Positions 1 through 7,783 of a stretch of DNA of 64,000 bases are shown here, in pieces; the first letter of the stretch is position 1, and every line of letters starts with the position of its first letter. The position numbers and the translations under genes are program-made. Where the stretch lies: the NCBI GenBank assembly GCA_016717005.1, contig JADJUF010000007.1:254001-318000 (forward strand). Reading direction: 5' to 3'. Source of the stretch: Myxococcales bacterium. Lineage in GTDB: Bacteria > Myxococcota_A > Polyangia > Haliangiales > Haliangiaceae. Below the pieces are notes generated by a model that made no database searches, was not told the origin of the DNA, and worked only from the letters and a program-made list of their open reading frames with translations.

Positions 1-364
1 CGTTGTTCGATGTAGTGATCTGCCAGCACTCTGCTCATGAGATCCCATCTATTGAATTGGCCAAGAAGTCGCGACGACGCGCCCCCGGGAGCCGAGCGGC
101 GACTTCGGCGGCACCGCCGGCCGGCCCGGCCGGCGGTGGCCACGGCCAGGTCGGCAGCGGCAACGACAGCCTGATCCACCGCTGCCCCCCCGGGGCCCGG
201 ACCAGGCTGACAGCGAGGAAGCAGGCCCATTCCTTACCGTGCGGCAGCCGATCGATTCACGAGTCAGCTGCGCACGAGTCACACCCAGACGACGACCCGT
301 GACAGATCACATCGCCGAATCACACGCCACTCGGCCACAGGAGCGCCACAGGCTGACCGGCCCT

Positions 365-383
365 GGGTGAATCGGGGTGAATC
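365..383. repeat. Direct repeat GGGTGAATC spaced one helical turn
   Basis: GGGTGAATC occurs at 365-373 and again at 375-383, a 10-bp period, about 120 bp upstream of the DUF4157 gene. Same-face direct repeats are typical of some response-regulator sites. Regulatory function is an inference from spacing and position only. Confidence 0.3.
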
Positions 384-412
384 CCCTCTGCGCTTGGCGA
401 TGAAGCGCGAAA

Positions 413-435
413 AACTCCCGTTGAGCCGGGGAGTT
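413..435 (+). other. Stem-loop upstream of the DUF4157 gene
   Basis: AACTCCC (413-419) pairs with GGGAGTT (429-435) around a 9-nt loop. No T-run follows, so an intrinsic terminator is not supported. It could be a leader structure or an operator; the sequence does not decide. Confidence 0.25.
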
Positions 436-501
436 CTCTGAGGCATTCTTCGTACTCGGTAGGGGCAGTGGCACGCGTCGGCCTTGCAGAAGGAGCGGGA
501 C

Positions 502-2139
502 ATGTCGGGAACTCGAAGCAACGACGATCGGCTCGCGAACCTCTATGGGGACGTCGAGGCGCCGTTGTCCTATGGCCGGGGCGGAGTCGCCCCCGGCAAG
601 CGGAGCCTGACCGCGAGCCTGTTCTCGTCGAGGCCGCGGCTCGCGGTACCCAGCTTGCTCGAGGGCAACGCCAGCGCGGGTGCCCGCGGACCTGGACCGA
701 CCGCGGGGCCGCTGCTGGTCGAGGACGGCGGGCCGGCGGGGCCCCACCAGATGACCAAGAGCCAGTTCCTCGCCGAGGTCGCCGCGATCATGCCGGGCGA
801 GGACGTGTCGCAGTGGCAGGCGAAGGCGTGTTCCGCGATCGAGACCGAGCTGAAGACGCGCGTGCCGAGCGCCGCGGGTGCCCGCAGCGCGCGCGAGTAC
901 GTCAGCGCGATCCGGGCCCAGGCGACCCAGCCGGCCGATGCCGCACCGGCGGTCGGCGGCCTGGCTGCGCTCCTGGCCTCGCCCAACGAGCACGCCGCCG
1001 CCGACTTCATGCGCTCGGGCCAGATGGGCGCCGGCCAGGCGCTGGGCGGATCGGCGCGCGCCGCGATGGAGGCTGCGTTTCTCCACAGCTTCAGCGACGT
1101 CCGGATCCACACCAGCGAATCGGCCGGCCAGCTCGCGGCGGCGCTCGGCGCGCGCGCGTTCACGGTCGGCAACCAGATCGCGTTCGCGCCTGGCCTCTAC
1201 GATCCCGGCTCGCCGCTCGGTGACGCGCTGCTCGCCCACGAGCTGGCCCACGTGGTCCAGCAGCGCGGCGCCACGTCGCTCGGGGGCGGCAGCAGCGCCG
1301 CCCTCGAGGCCGACGCCGACCAGGCGGCGGCGCTGGCGGTCTCGGCGCTGCACGGCGGCGAGATGTCGGCGCAGACTCCCGCGAAGCCATCACTGCAGGC
1401 CGGCTACGGCCTGCAGCGTTGCCCTGGCGGCGGCGGCGGTGGCGGCGCCAGCGCACTGACGTTCAGCTCGTCGGCGTTCGCCGCCGGCGCCGGCGGGTCG
1501 GTCACGGCGACGCCGACCGCCTCACAGTTGCAGGTCCAGAGCAGCGCGTACGCATCGACGGGCACGGTCCAGGCCACGGGCGGTACCAACGCGGACGCGG
1601 CCGGATGGGACGTCGGGTATCTGCAGACCGTGACCTCCTTGACGCCGATCGGGACCTATACCCGCCCCGCCGCCGGCACGCCGACCCAGCTCGCCATCAC
1701 CGTCCCGAACAACACGCGCGATGGCAATCCGGCCGGGACCGCGCCCTGGTACGACAGCGCCAACCCGGCGGGGACCAAGGCGTTCACCACGACCGGATCG
1801 ACGGAGACCGTGACGCTGTGGGATCGGCCGAGCATGACGTTTCCGTGGGATACTCCAGACGGCGTCGGCAAGCTCGCCAGCACCAGCGGCAAGGCCAAGT
1901 TCGCGGCGTGGGTGGCGGTCCGCAAGCGCGCGAGCCCAAACACGGTCCAGTACATCAACTGGGAGACGTGGGAGGTGGACTTCTCGACGACGACCAACTA
2001 CGCGGCGAGCGGTGCCAAGACCGTCGCCGGGATCACCGGCGCGACGACCGCCACTGGATCGGGTGCAGGTCAGGGCGCGAACACGCCCAACCTCACCGGC
2101 ACGGTCGGCAACAACCTGATCGCCCTCACGTGGACCTGA
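502..2139 (+). CDS. DUF4157 (putative metallopeptidase-fold) protein
   Basis: A 545-residue protein. The ATG at 502 is chosen over a TTG at 484 because AGGAG (491-495) lies 6 nt upstream. A DUF4157 domain occupies roughly residues 185-260 and carries HELAH at 246-250, an HExxH zinc-metallopeptidase signature, followed by VVQQRG as is usual in this family. The first 180 residues are low-complexity and unplaced. After a run of glycines (about 310) comes a beta-rich domain of about 235 residues, rich in Thr, Ser and Trp, that I do not recognise. No signal peptide is visible. DUF4157 is known as a recurrent domain of proteins linked to extracellular contractile injection systems. A role as effector or accessory is therefore plausible, but no injection-machine genes are adjacent. 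The next gene overlaps its end. Confidence 0.8.
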   Translation: MSGTRSNDDRLANLYGDVEAPLSYGRGGVAPGKRSLTASLFSSRPRLAVPSLLEGNASAGARGPGPTAGPLLVEDGGPAGPHQMTKSQFLAEVAAIMPGEDVSQWQAKACSAIETELKTRVPSAAGARSAREYVSAIRAQATQPADAAPAVGGLAALLASPNEHAAADFMRSGQMGAGQALGGSARAAMEAAFLHSFSDVRIHTSESAGQLAAALGARAFTVGNQIAFAPGLYDPGSPLGDALLAHELAHVVQQRGATSLGGGSSAALEADADQAAALAVSALHGGEMSAQTPAKPSLQAGYGLQRCPGGGGGGGASALTFSSSAFAAGAGGSVTATPTASQLQVQSSAYASTGTVQATGGTNADAAGWDVGYLQTVTSLTPIGTYTRPAAGTPTQLAITVPNNTRDGNPAGTAPWYDSANPAGTKAFTTTGSTETVTLWDRPSMTFPWDTPDGVGKLASTSGKAKFAAWVAVRKRASPNTVQYINWETWEVDFSTTTNYAASGAKTVAGITGATTATGSGAGQGANTPNLTGTVGNNLIALTWT

Positions 2140-3158
2140 CGTCGACCTGCCGTCGCGCCGGGCTGGCGGCGCTGGTGCTGCTCGCCGGCTGTAGCAAGGG
2201 CCGCAACGATGTCCACGACGGAGTTGTTCGCGTGAACCCACAGCAACAAGGTCTCTACACCCCGCCCGCGACGACCTCGGTGGACCTGGCCGGCGTGATC
2301 GCGGTCCGATGCACCGCGACGCCCCGCGCGGAGGCGCCGGTCGGCGCGGTGGCGGCGGGTGGGTTCCCGGGCCTTTACCGCCGCGACTTCGATCTCACCG
2401 ACTGCACCGCGGTCCGGGGTCGGCTCGACGCCGAGGTCCGCGCCATCCACGGCTACACCCTGCTGGCCCCGCTCCAGCGCGTCGACGAACCGCTGAGCCC
2501 GACCCTGGCCCTCGACGGCGGGCGCGCCTTCGACCGCCCCGCCGCGGGTCCGGTGCCGATGCTGGTGCTGGTCGGCGGTCCGGCCGTGGCCGCGCCGATG
2601 GGGTTCCAGGGCCGGGTCGCGACGCTCGTCGACGTCGCCGGGGTCGAGCTCGCTGAGCCGGTGCGGGCGTTCACGCTGACCGGCGCCGACCTCGGGCTGG
2701 CGACCGCGCTGTCCACGCTGGTCGGCTGGCAGCCGGCGCGATCGGTGGCGACGGCGAGCGCGGCCCGCGCGTCCGGTCACGCGCTGGTCGCGATCGACGC
2801 GCTGCGGGTCGCCGTCGCCGACAGCGCCACCGACCAGGTCGAGCTCCTGGCGGTGGATCTCCTGGACCCGAGCCGCCCGGCGGCCGTGCGGGTCGCGGCC
2901 ATCGAGTTGCTGGGCGCCGCGATCGCCGCCGCGCCGGTCGGCTCGGCCCAGGCCGATCGGTTGATCACCGCCGCGGTCGGCGGCTGGGAGGCGGAGCGGC
3001 GCGCCCACGTCGACACCGCCTACGCATCGGCGCTCAGCCGCACGGTGCCGCAGCTCCGCGGCTCGGCCCAGCTCGCGCGCGCCCGCGCCCTCGCCGTCGA
3101 TCACCAGCTCGACCAGCTCACCAAGCTCCTCCACCAGCTCGCGGCCGATCTGGAGTGA
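2130..3158 (+). CDS. Putative lipoprotein, unknown function
   Basis: A 342-residue protein starting at a GTG (2130) that overlaps the end of the DUF4157 gene by 10 nt, so the two are probably translationally coupled. The N-terminus has arginines, a short hydrophobic stretch and a lipobox-like LLAGC at residues 17-21, fitting a signal-peptidase II lipoprotein. The rest is Ala/Val/Leu rich. The last 110 residues look helical with HEAT-like spacing. No known domain is recognised. Coupling to the DUF4157 gene suggests a joint role, for example as envelope partner or immunity factor, which is inference. Confidence 0.65.
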   Translation: MDLTSTCRRAGLAALVLLAGCSKGRNDVHDGVVRVNPQQQGLYTPPATTSVDLAGVIAVRCTATPRAEAPVGAVAAGGFPGLYRRDFDLTDCTAVRGRLDAEVRAIHGYTLLAPLQRVDEPLSPTLALDGGRAFDRPAAGPVPMLVLVGGPAVAAPMGFQGRVATLVDVAGVELAEPVRAFTLTGADLGLATALSTLVGWQPARSVATASAARASGHALVAIDALRVAVADSATDQVELLAVDLLDPSRPAAVRVAAIELLGAAIAAAPVGSAQADRLITAAVGGWEAERRAHVDTAYASALSRTVPQLRGSAQLARARALAVDHQLDQLTKLLHQLAADLE

Positions 3159-3159
3159 C

Positions 3160-4308
3160 GTGCTCGACGCCGTGAATCGCACGCTCGACGGGCTGGTGCG
3201 ACCCGAGGTCCCGATCCTCGGCCGACCGCGCTCGGCGTTCCGGGTGTGCGGGTTCGCTGGCGCCGTCGCCGCCGCCGCGCTGACGATCGGGCTGGCCTGG
3301 TACACCGGGCTGTCGATCGCCCCGGTCGCGATCCTCCTCGTGACCGCCATCGTGGTGTTCCTCGTCGGCGCGATCGCCAGCAAGGCGATGCGGGGCGCGC
3401 CGAACCTGGTGTTCCATCGCCACGCGATCGCGATCGGCGCGGCGGACGCGGGTGTGCTCGCGGTGCTGGGCGAGCCGGCGCTGCCATACCTCGACCTCGT
3501 CGGGCTCGGGCTCGGCGCGTTCCTGGCCTGCGGTCGGGTCGGCTGCCTGATGGTCGGGTGTTGTACCGGCCGGCCATCGCGGCTCGGCGTCCGCTACCGG
3601 CGCGAGCACGTCGACACCGGGTTCTCGCCGGTGCTGGTCGGCGTGCGGTTGTTCCCCAGCCAGGCCGTCGAGGCGGTCGGTGTGCTGGCGCTCACGACCG
3701 GCGGCGCGATCCGCGTCGCCCTCGGCGCGCGCCCGGGCGCGGTGCTCGCGATGCTCGTCGTCGGCTACGCGGTCAGCCGGTTCGTCATCGAGCTCACCCG
3801 CGGCGACCGGTTCCGGCCGGTCGTGGGCGGGTTCTCCGAGGCGCAGTGGATCGCCGCGCTGGCGGTCGGCGCCGTGATCGCCGCCGGGCACGACGGCCTC
3901 ATCCCCGAGGAGCGCTGGCACGTCGCCGCCGTGGTCGGCCTGGGGTTCGCGATGTTCTTCATCCTGTCGTGGCGGTACCTGAGCGACACGCCGCGCCACC
4001 AGTTGCTCCATCCGCGCCATATCCACGAGTGCGCGGTGGCCCTCGATCGGCTGGGCTCGTCGCCGTCGTCGCCGGGCCGCGCGATCACGGTCGCCACGAC
4101 CTCGCTCGGGGTCCGGCTGTCGCTGGCGCCGCTCGCGACGCCGTCGGGGCGAATCGAGCACGTCGCGATCTCGCACCGCGACGGCCCGATGCCGATCGAG
4201 GCCGCACGGATCATCACCGACCTCATCTGCCAGCTCCGACCATCGGCCGGCCGCCACCAGATCGTCTGCGGCGCGCGCGGGGTGTTCCACCTGTTGATTC
4301 ACCGCTGA
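3160..4308 (+). CDS. Lgt-like polytopic membrane protein
   Basis: A 382-residue membrane protein with a GTG start one base after the previous stop; GGAG (3152-3155) overlaps that stop. Several hydrophobic helices occupy residues 35-290. The segment 125-137, GRVGCLMVGCCTG, sits where prolipoprotein diacylglyceryl transferases have GRxGNFxNGE. Later RPVVGGFSEAQWIA resembles the family's C-terminal helix. Canonical Lgt moves diacylglycerol from phosphatidylglycerol to lipobox cysteines. Here the Asn/Glu of the signature are replaced by Gly-Cys-Cys, and there is a soluble C-terminal extension of about 110 residues, so the activity may differ. It is adjacent to a lipoprotein gene. Family membership is fairly sure; substrate is not. 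Confidence 0.7.
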   Translation: MLDAVNRTLDGLVRPEVPILGRPRSAFRVCGFAGAVAAAALTIGLAWYTGLSIAPVAILLVTAIVVFLVGAIASKAMRGAPNLVFHRHAIAIGAADAGVLAVLGEPALPYLDLVGLGLGAFLACGRVGCLMVGCCTGRPSRLGVRYRREHVDTGFSPVLVGVRLFPSQAVEAVGVLALTTGGAIRVALGARPGAVLAMLVVGYAVSRFVIELTRGDRFRPVVGGFSEAQWIAALAVGAVIAAGHDGLIPEERWHVAAVVGLGFAMFFILSWRYLSDTPRHQLLHPRHIHECAVALDRLGSSPSSPGRAITVATTSLGVRLSLAPLATPSGRIEHVAISHRDGPMPIEAARIITDLICQLRPSAGRHQIVCGARGVFHLLIHR

Positions 4309-4321
4309 ACCGTGAGGCCTC

Positions 4322-4942
4322 ATGGACGAGCCTGACCCGCAGCCCGCACCGCCCATCGTCGCTGCCCCCGCGCTCCGCCGCGATCTCGACGACGGCCTCC
4401 GGTTCGCGCACGTGCTGGCGATGCAGACCAAGCGCGACGTCACCGAACTGGCGTCGCGCTTCTTCGCGCTGCTCGAAGAGATGGCGAGCCGCGGCCAGCT
4501 CGACCTGCCGAAGTACGACGAGCGGCGCGCGCTCCGGCTCGAGCAAGAGGAGCAGCGCGCTGCCAGCCGGGCCCACGTCCAGATCGCACCGGTGCCCGAC
4601 AAGTACGCGCTCACCGACCTGCCCGACATCGACTGCGCCGCGCGCATTCCGCTGTGCCGGGCGCGGTGCTGCACGCTCACGTTCCCGCTCTCGTTCCAGG
4701 ATCTCGACGAGCGCGTCGTGCAGTGGGAGTACGGCCGGCCGTATCAGATTCGCCGCCGGTCCGACGGCTCGTGTACCCACTGCGCACCCGACACCCGCCA
4801 GTGCGGCGTCTACGCGCAACGGCCCGCGGCGTGTCGCATCTTCGACTGCCGTCAGGACTCGCGGATCTGGCTCGACTTCGAGCGCCGCATTCCGGCCCCC
4901 GAGCCGGACCCGGCCCGCGTCGCGGCCGAGCCGTCGAGGTAG
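4322..4942 (+). CDS. YkgJ-family cysteine-cluster protein
   Basis: A 206-residue protein with ATG at 4322, preceded by GTGAGG. The cysteine pattern is characteristic of the YkgJ/Fe-S oxidoreductase-like family: CRARCC near residue 117, then CTHC, a cysteine in RQCGVY, and RPAACRIFDC. These cysteines probably bind a metal or Fe-S cluster. The N-terminal 90 residues are helical and charged. Reaction and substrate are unknown. It follows the Lgt-like gene by 13 nt and is probably the last gene of that run. Confidence 0.75.
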   Translation: MDEPDPQPAPPIVAAPALRRDLDDGLRFAHVLAMQTKRDVTELASRFFALLEEMASRGQLDLPKYDERRALRLEQEEQRAASRAHVQIAPVPDKYALTDLPDIDCAARIPLCRARCCTLTFPLSFQDLDERVVQWEYGRPYQIRRRSDGSCTHCAPDTRQCGVYAQRPAACRIFDCRQDSRIWLDFERRIPAPEPDPARVAAEPSR

Positions 4943-5244
4943 CGAATCGACTCCTTTCTTCTGCGCTACCGGCGCCGACGTGGCGGCGATGGCCGCGTCA
5001 GCGCCGACAGGTGTGGGTCGACTTCGGGAGGCGCCCGGCGGCGACCAACGTCTTGCCCGCGCGATACAACGTCTCGGCCTGGGCCTCGTCCGCGTGGGCG
5101 GGGATGGGGCCATCGGCGTCGCTGGGCGATCGGCGGACCACCGCAGCATGAACGACGTCGCCACGGCGGCGGGTCGACGCCCCGCCCCGCCGACGATCAC
5201 CGCTGGCGCCCGAGCGATCCGTCGGTGGCCGACGCAGGTCGCGG
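4943..5244. other. Gene-free gap between convergent genes
   Basis: About 300 bases between the end of the cysteine-cluster gene and the end of the minus-strand serine hydrolase. No coding frame with native codon bias and no clear hairpin followed by a T-run is seen. Confidence 0.45.
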
Positions 5245-6729
5245 CTACGGCGCCGGGGTCGGCGCAGGCGCGGTCATGCGGTCGCCGCGCAGCTCGACGC
5301 CGCGCTGGACGACGATCATCTCGACGGCGTGGCCGTCGACGATCCGGAAGCGGACCTGGGCGCCGAGCTCGACGACGACGTAGCGGCCGCCGCCCTGGGA
5401 CTTGAGCGCGGGGCCGACGGCGCCGGCCGGACCGACGCGGAGGACGCCGTCGGTGTAGCTGACCGGCACCTCCTGATCGACCATCTCGAAGCGGTAGGTG
5501 CCGAGCAGCGGCGCGGCCTCGTCGGCGCCGACCGGCAGGTCGAGGACCTGGGGCACGGGCACGTCGAGGACGACGCGGGCGAGCGCCTCGCCGAGATCGC
5601 TGGCGACCGGGCTGGGCGTGTTGACCAGCACCGCGATCGCGAGCTCGTCGGCCGGGTAGTAGGCGACCCAGCTGACGAAGCCGTTGATGCCGCCGCCGTG
5701 CGAGATGACCGGGTGGTCGCCGAGGACGCCGACGCCGAGGCCGAAGCCGTAGGGGTAGGTCGTGCCGTCGGCGAGCCGCACCGGCGTCGTCATCTCGGTG
5801 AACGCCGCCGGGGTCACGACCTGGCCGGTGGCGAGGGCGCGGATCCAGGTGGTCAGATCGGCGACGGTCGAGCACAGCGAGCCGGCCGCGTACGGGTGGG
5901 CCATGTCGAGCGGGTCCGCCGGCACCAGCGCGCCGTCCTTGGCCTCGTAGCCGCGCGCGTCGCGCGGCCCGGTCTGGGTCGGCCGGCAGTACGCGGTGTC
6001 GGCGAGGTGCAGCGGCGCGACCACGCGGTCGCGCACGAACTCGGCGTAGCTGACGCCGGCGGCCCGCTCGATCACCAGCCCGAGCAGGTAGTAGCCCGAG
6101 TTGCTGTACGCCCACTTCGCGCCCGGCGCGAAGTCGAGCGGCTCGGCGGCGAACTTCGCGACCAGGTCCGCGCGCGGCATGGCGTCGGCCTGGTGGGTCT
6201 CGAACCACGGCAGGTCGGTGTAGTTCTTGACGCCGCCGGTGTGGGTCAGGAGCTGACGGATCGTGATGACCTGCCCGCGGGTCGGGTAGTCGGGCAGGAA
6301 CCGCGTGATCGGATCGTCGATCGCCAGCGCGCCGTCGGCCGCCAGCAGCACGATCGCCGCGGCGGTGAACTGCTTGGTCACCGAGCCGACGCGCAAGATC
6401 GCGTCCGCCGCCATCGGCGCCTTGGCCTCGAGGTCGGCCTGGCCGTAGCCGCGGATCAAGATCGGCTGACCGCGCTGGACCACCGCGACCGTCAGCCCGG
6501 CGATCGGATGGTCGGCGTCGGCGAGCCGGGCCCGGGCCAGGCCGTCGAGCCGCTGGGCCAGCGCCGAGTCGGGCGCCGGTGCCGGCGGCGGCGCGGCGAC
6601 CGGCGCGGCGTGATGACAACCGACCAGGACCAGCGCCAGCGCGCCGGCGACCAGCGCGCCGGCGACCAGCGCGCCGCGGCGCGCGCGCCGATGGATCGAA
6701 CGCAGCGAGACGATCGAGAGGTGCGACAT
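5245..6729 (-). CDS. Serine hydrolase, class C beta-lactamase / DD-peptidase family lipoprotein
   Basis: A 494-residue protein. The ATG at 6729 is chosen because an N-terminal basic-hydrophobic signal with lipobox VLVGC (Cys38) follows, and a TATGCT hexamer lies 8 nt upstream. The catalytic SxxK is SVTK at 116-119. A YSN motif (tyrosine of YxN) and an HGGG motif follow at the family's usual spacing, giving a complete active site. The C-terminal 130 residues form a small beta domain. The family includes beta-lactamases, D-aminopeptidases and esterases; substrate cannot be told. It is transcribed divergently from the hemerythrin gene across 64 bp. Confidence 0.88.
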   Translation of the reverse strand: MSHLSIVSLRSIHRRARRGALVAGALVAGALALVLVGCHHAAPVAAPPPAPAPDSALAQRLDGLARARLADADHPIAGLTVAVVQRGQPILIRGYGQADLEAKAPMAADAILRVGSVTKQFTAAAIVLLAADGALAIDDPITRFLPDYPTRGQVITIRQLLTHTGGVKNYTDLPWFETHQADAMPRADLVAKFAAEPLDFAPGAKWAYSNSGYYLLGLVIERAAGVSYAEFVRDRVVAPLHLADTAYCRPTQTGPRDARGYEAKDGALVPADPLDMAHPYAAGSLCSTVADLTTWIRALATGQVVTPAAFTEMTTPVRLADGTTYPYGFGLGVGVLGDHPVISHGGGINGFVSWVAYYPADELAIAVLVNTPSPVASDLGEALARVVLDVPVPQVLDLPVGADEAAPLLGTYRFEMVDQEVPVSYTDGVLRVGPAGAVGPALKSQGGGRYVVVELGAQVRFRIVDGHAVEMIVVQRGVELRGDRMTAPAPTPAP

Positions 6730-6737
6730 CGCGGCCG

Positions 6738-6743
6738 AGCATA
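6738..6743 (-). promoter_or_regulatory. Candidate -10 hexamer TATGCT, leaderless-type
   Basis: TATGCT on the minus strand ends 8 nt before the serine hydrolase ATG, so transcription would begin at or next to the start codon. No TTGACA-like -35 box is seen. Confidence 0.4.
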
Positions 6744-6781
6744 GCCCCGGCCGCGCGACGCGACGACCGGGCCAGGCGCGG

Positions 6782-6787
6782 TACGGT
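6782..6787 (+). promoter_or_regulatory. Candidate -10 hexamer TACGGT, leaderless-type
   Basis: TACGGT ends 6 nt before the ATG of the hemerythrin gene, placing the expected transcript start at the A of the ATG. No SD sequence is present. It is back to back with the minus-strand hexamer at 6738-6743. Confidence 0.4.
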
Positions 6788-6793
6788 CCCGCC

Positions 6794-7312
6794 ATGCGCC
6801 GAGCTCCTGGCCTGAACGCGTCGCCGCCCGAGGACACCGTGATCGCGGCGCTCGAGGGGTGCCACGAGCGCATCCGGCGGTTCGGCGGCCTGGCCGAGCG
6901 CGTCGCGGTCGAGGCCGCCACCGACGCCGAGCGCGCCGAGGCCGCGGCCGCGGTGGTCCGCTACTTCACGATCGCGCTGCCGCTGCACGCCGCCGATGAG
7001 GACCTCAGCCTGGCGCCGCGCCTGGTCGGCCGCGACGCCGCGCTCGACGCCGCCCTGGCGCGCATGACCGCCGACCACGTCGAGCACGCCGCGGTGCTCG
7101 ACCCGGTGCTGGCCCTGTGCCGCCAGCTCGCGGCGGCGCCCGCGACCCACGCCGCGCTCGCGCCGACGCTGGGCCCCGCGGCGGCGGCGATGGTGGCGGC
7201 GTTCGCCGCGCACCTGGCGCTCGAGGAGGCGATCGTGTTCCCGGCGGTCGCGGCGCTGCCGGCCGCGGTCCAGCGCGAGCTCCGCGCCGAGATGCTGGCG
7301 CGCCGGGCGTAG
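6794..7312 (+). CDS. Hemerythrin HHE-domain protein
   Basis: A 172-residue all-helical protein. Histidines and acids are spaced as in a four-helix hemerythrin bundle: CHERIRRF near residue 23, LPLHAADEDL near 65, TADHVEHAAV near 94 and HLALEEAIVFPA near 145. These should ligate a non-heme di-iron centre that binds O2 or NO, or senses redox state. The protein is cytoplasmic, with no signal sequence. It has no ribosome-binding site and probably has a leaderless mRNA. Its divergent neighbour is a serine hydrolase; no functional link is evident. Confidence 0.85.
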   Translation: MRRAPGLNASPPEDTVIAALEGCHERIRRFGGLAERVAVEAATDAERAEAAAAVVRYFTIALPLHAADEDLSLAPRLVGRDAALDAALARMTADHVEHAAVLDPVLALCRQLAAAPATHAALAPTLGPAAAAMVAAFAAHLALEEAIVFPAVAALPAAVQRELRAEMLARRA

Positions 7313-7339
7313 GCCGTGGCCGGGGCGAACAGAATGGGC

Positions 7340-7345
7340 TAGCCT
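7340..7345 (+). promoter_or_regulatory. Candidate -10 hexamer TAGCCT, leaderless-type
   Basis: TAGCCT ends exactly 6 nt before the ATG at 7352, the same geometry as at 6782-6787. No SD sequence intervenes. Confidence 0.4.
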
Positions 7346-7351
7346 CGCCGC

Positions 7352-7783
7352 ATGAAGCAGGTGCGTCGCTATCGACGAAGGGGGAAGGGAGGTGGGCTCA
7401 TCGATGAGTGGCCATCGACGGCGATGGCACCGGAGGAACTCGCAGAGCGAGTAGCGTACATTGGCAGCGCGGAGCACAAAGCGCGGCCCATCGATCCCGC
7501 CTTCGACTTCGCGCCTGCCCTTCGGTCTGACGCCTCGCGGTGCGACCCGGCGGCCACGAAAGACCAGGCCCAGGCCGCGCTCCAGGAGGCCGTCCGACGA
7601 CGATGTGTCAGCCGCGTCTTCGTCGGTGAGTTCCCCCAATACGTATGGGGCTGGTTAGACGGCGCGCACGCGGCGCGCCTCATCAACAGCGAAGCGGGCT
7701 GGTACAAGGCGTGGCCGATCACCCGCGATGAACTGCCCGCGGATCACGAGGGGGTCCTCACCCCGCTCGAGCCCGACCAATGA
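7352..7783 (+). CDS. Unknown small protein, first gene of a two-gene unit
   Basis: A 143-residue protein without a recognised domain name. Visible features are a basic N-terminus with a glycine run, a segment YIGSAEHK followed by a proline- and Asp-rich stretch, a single ASRCDP cysteine motif near residue 63, a second cysteine near 84, and an aromatic C-terminal half (FPQYVWGWLDG, GWYKAWPI). Codons such as CGA, GTA, ATT and AAA are commoner than in neighbours, which suggests horizontal acquisition. Its stop overlaps the next start as ATGA, so the two products are made together. Function is unknown; a toxin-antitoxin or defence role is possible given the partner. Confidence 0.7.
   Translation: MKQVRRYRRRGKGGGLIDEWPSTAMAPEELAERVAYIGSAEHKARPIDPAFDFAPALRSDASRCDPAATKDQAQAALQEAVRRRCVSRVFVGEFPQYVWGWLDGAHAARLINSEAGWYKAWPITRDELPADHEGVLTPLEPDQ

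Larger units (their letters stand above)
1..501. other. Left-edge region without a convincing gene
   Basis: No reading frame here has the codon bias of the neighbouring genes. Small open frames on both strands look like chance frames in GC-rich DNA. The part next to the first gene holds a 9-bp direct repeat and a small stem-loop, listed separately. The first 60 bases are visibly less GC-rich than the rest. Confidence 0.5.

Noticed and set aside
3..302. Short open frame at the left edge
   Set aside because: No SD, no native codon bias and no recognisable motif; the complementary strand is equally open.
469..488. TGGCACG ... TTGCA resembling a sigma-54 promoter before the first DUF4157 gene
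   Set aside because: GG and GC are 14 nt apart instead of the strict 10, and the element overlaps the ribosome-binding site.
5329..6744. A 471-codon plus-strand frame opposite the serine hydrolase
   Set aside because: Composition typical of a shadow frame; the minus strand has complete catalytic motifs.
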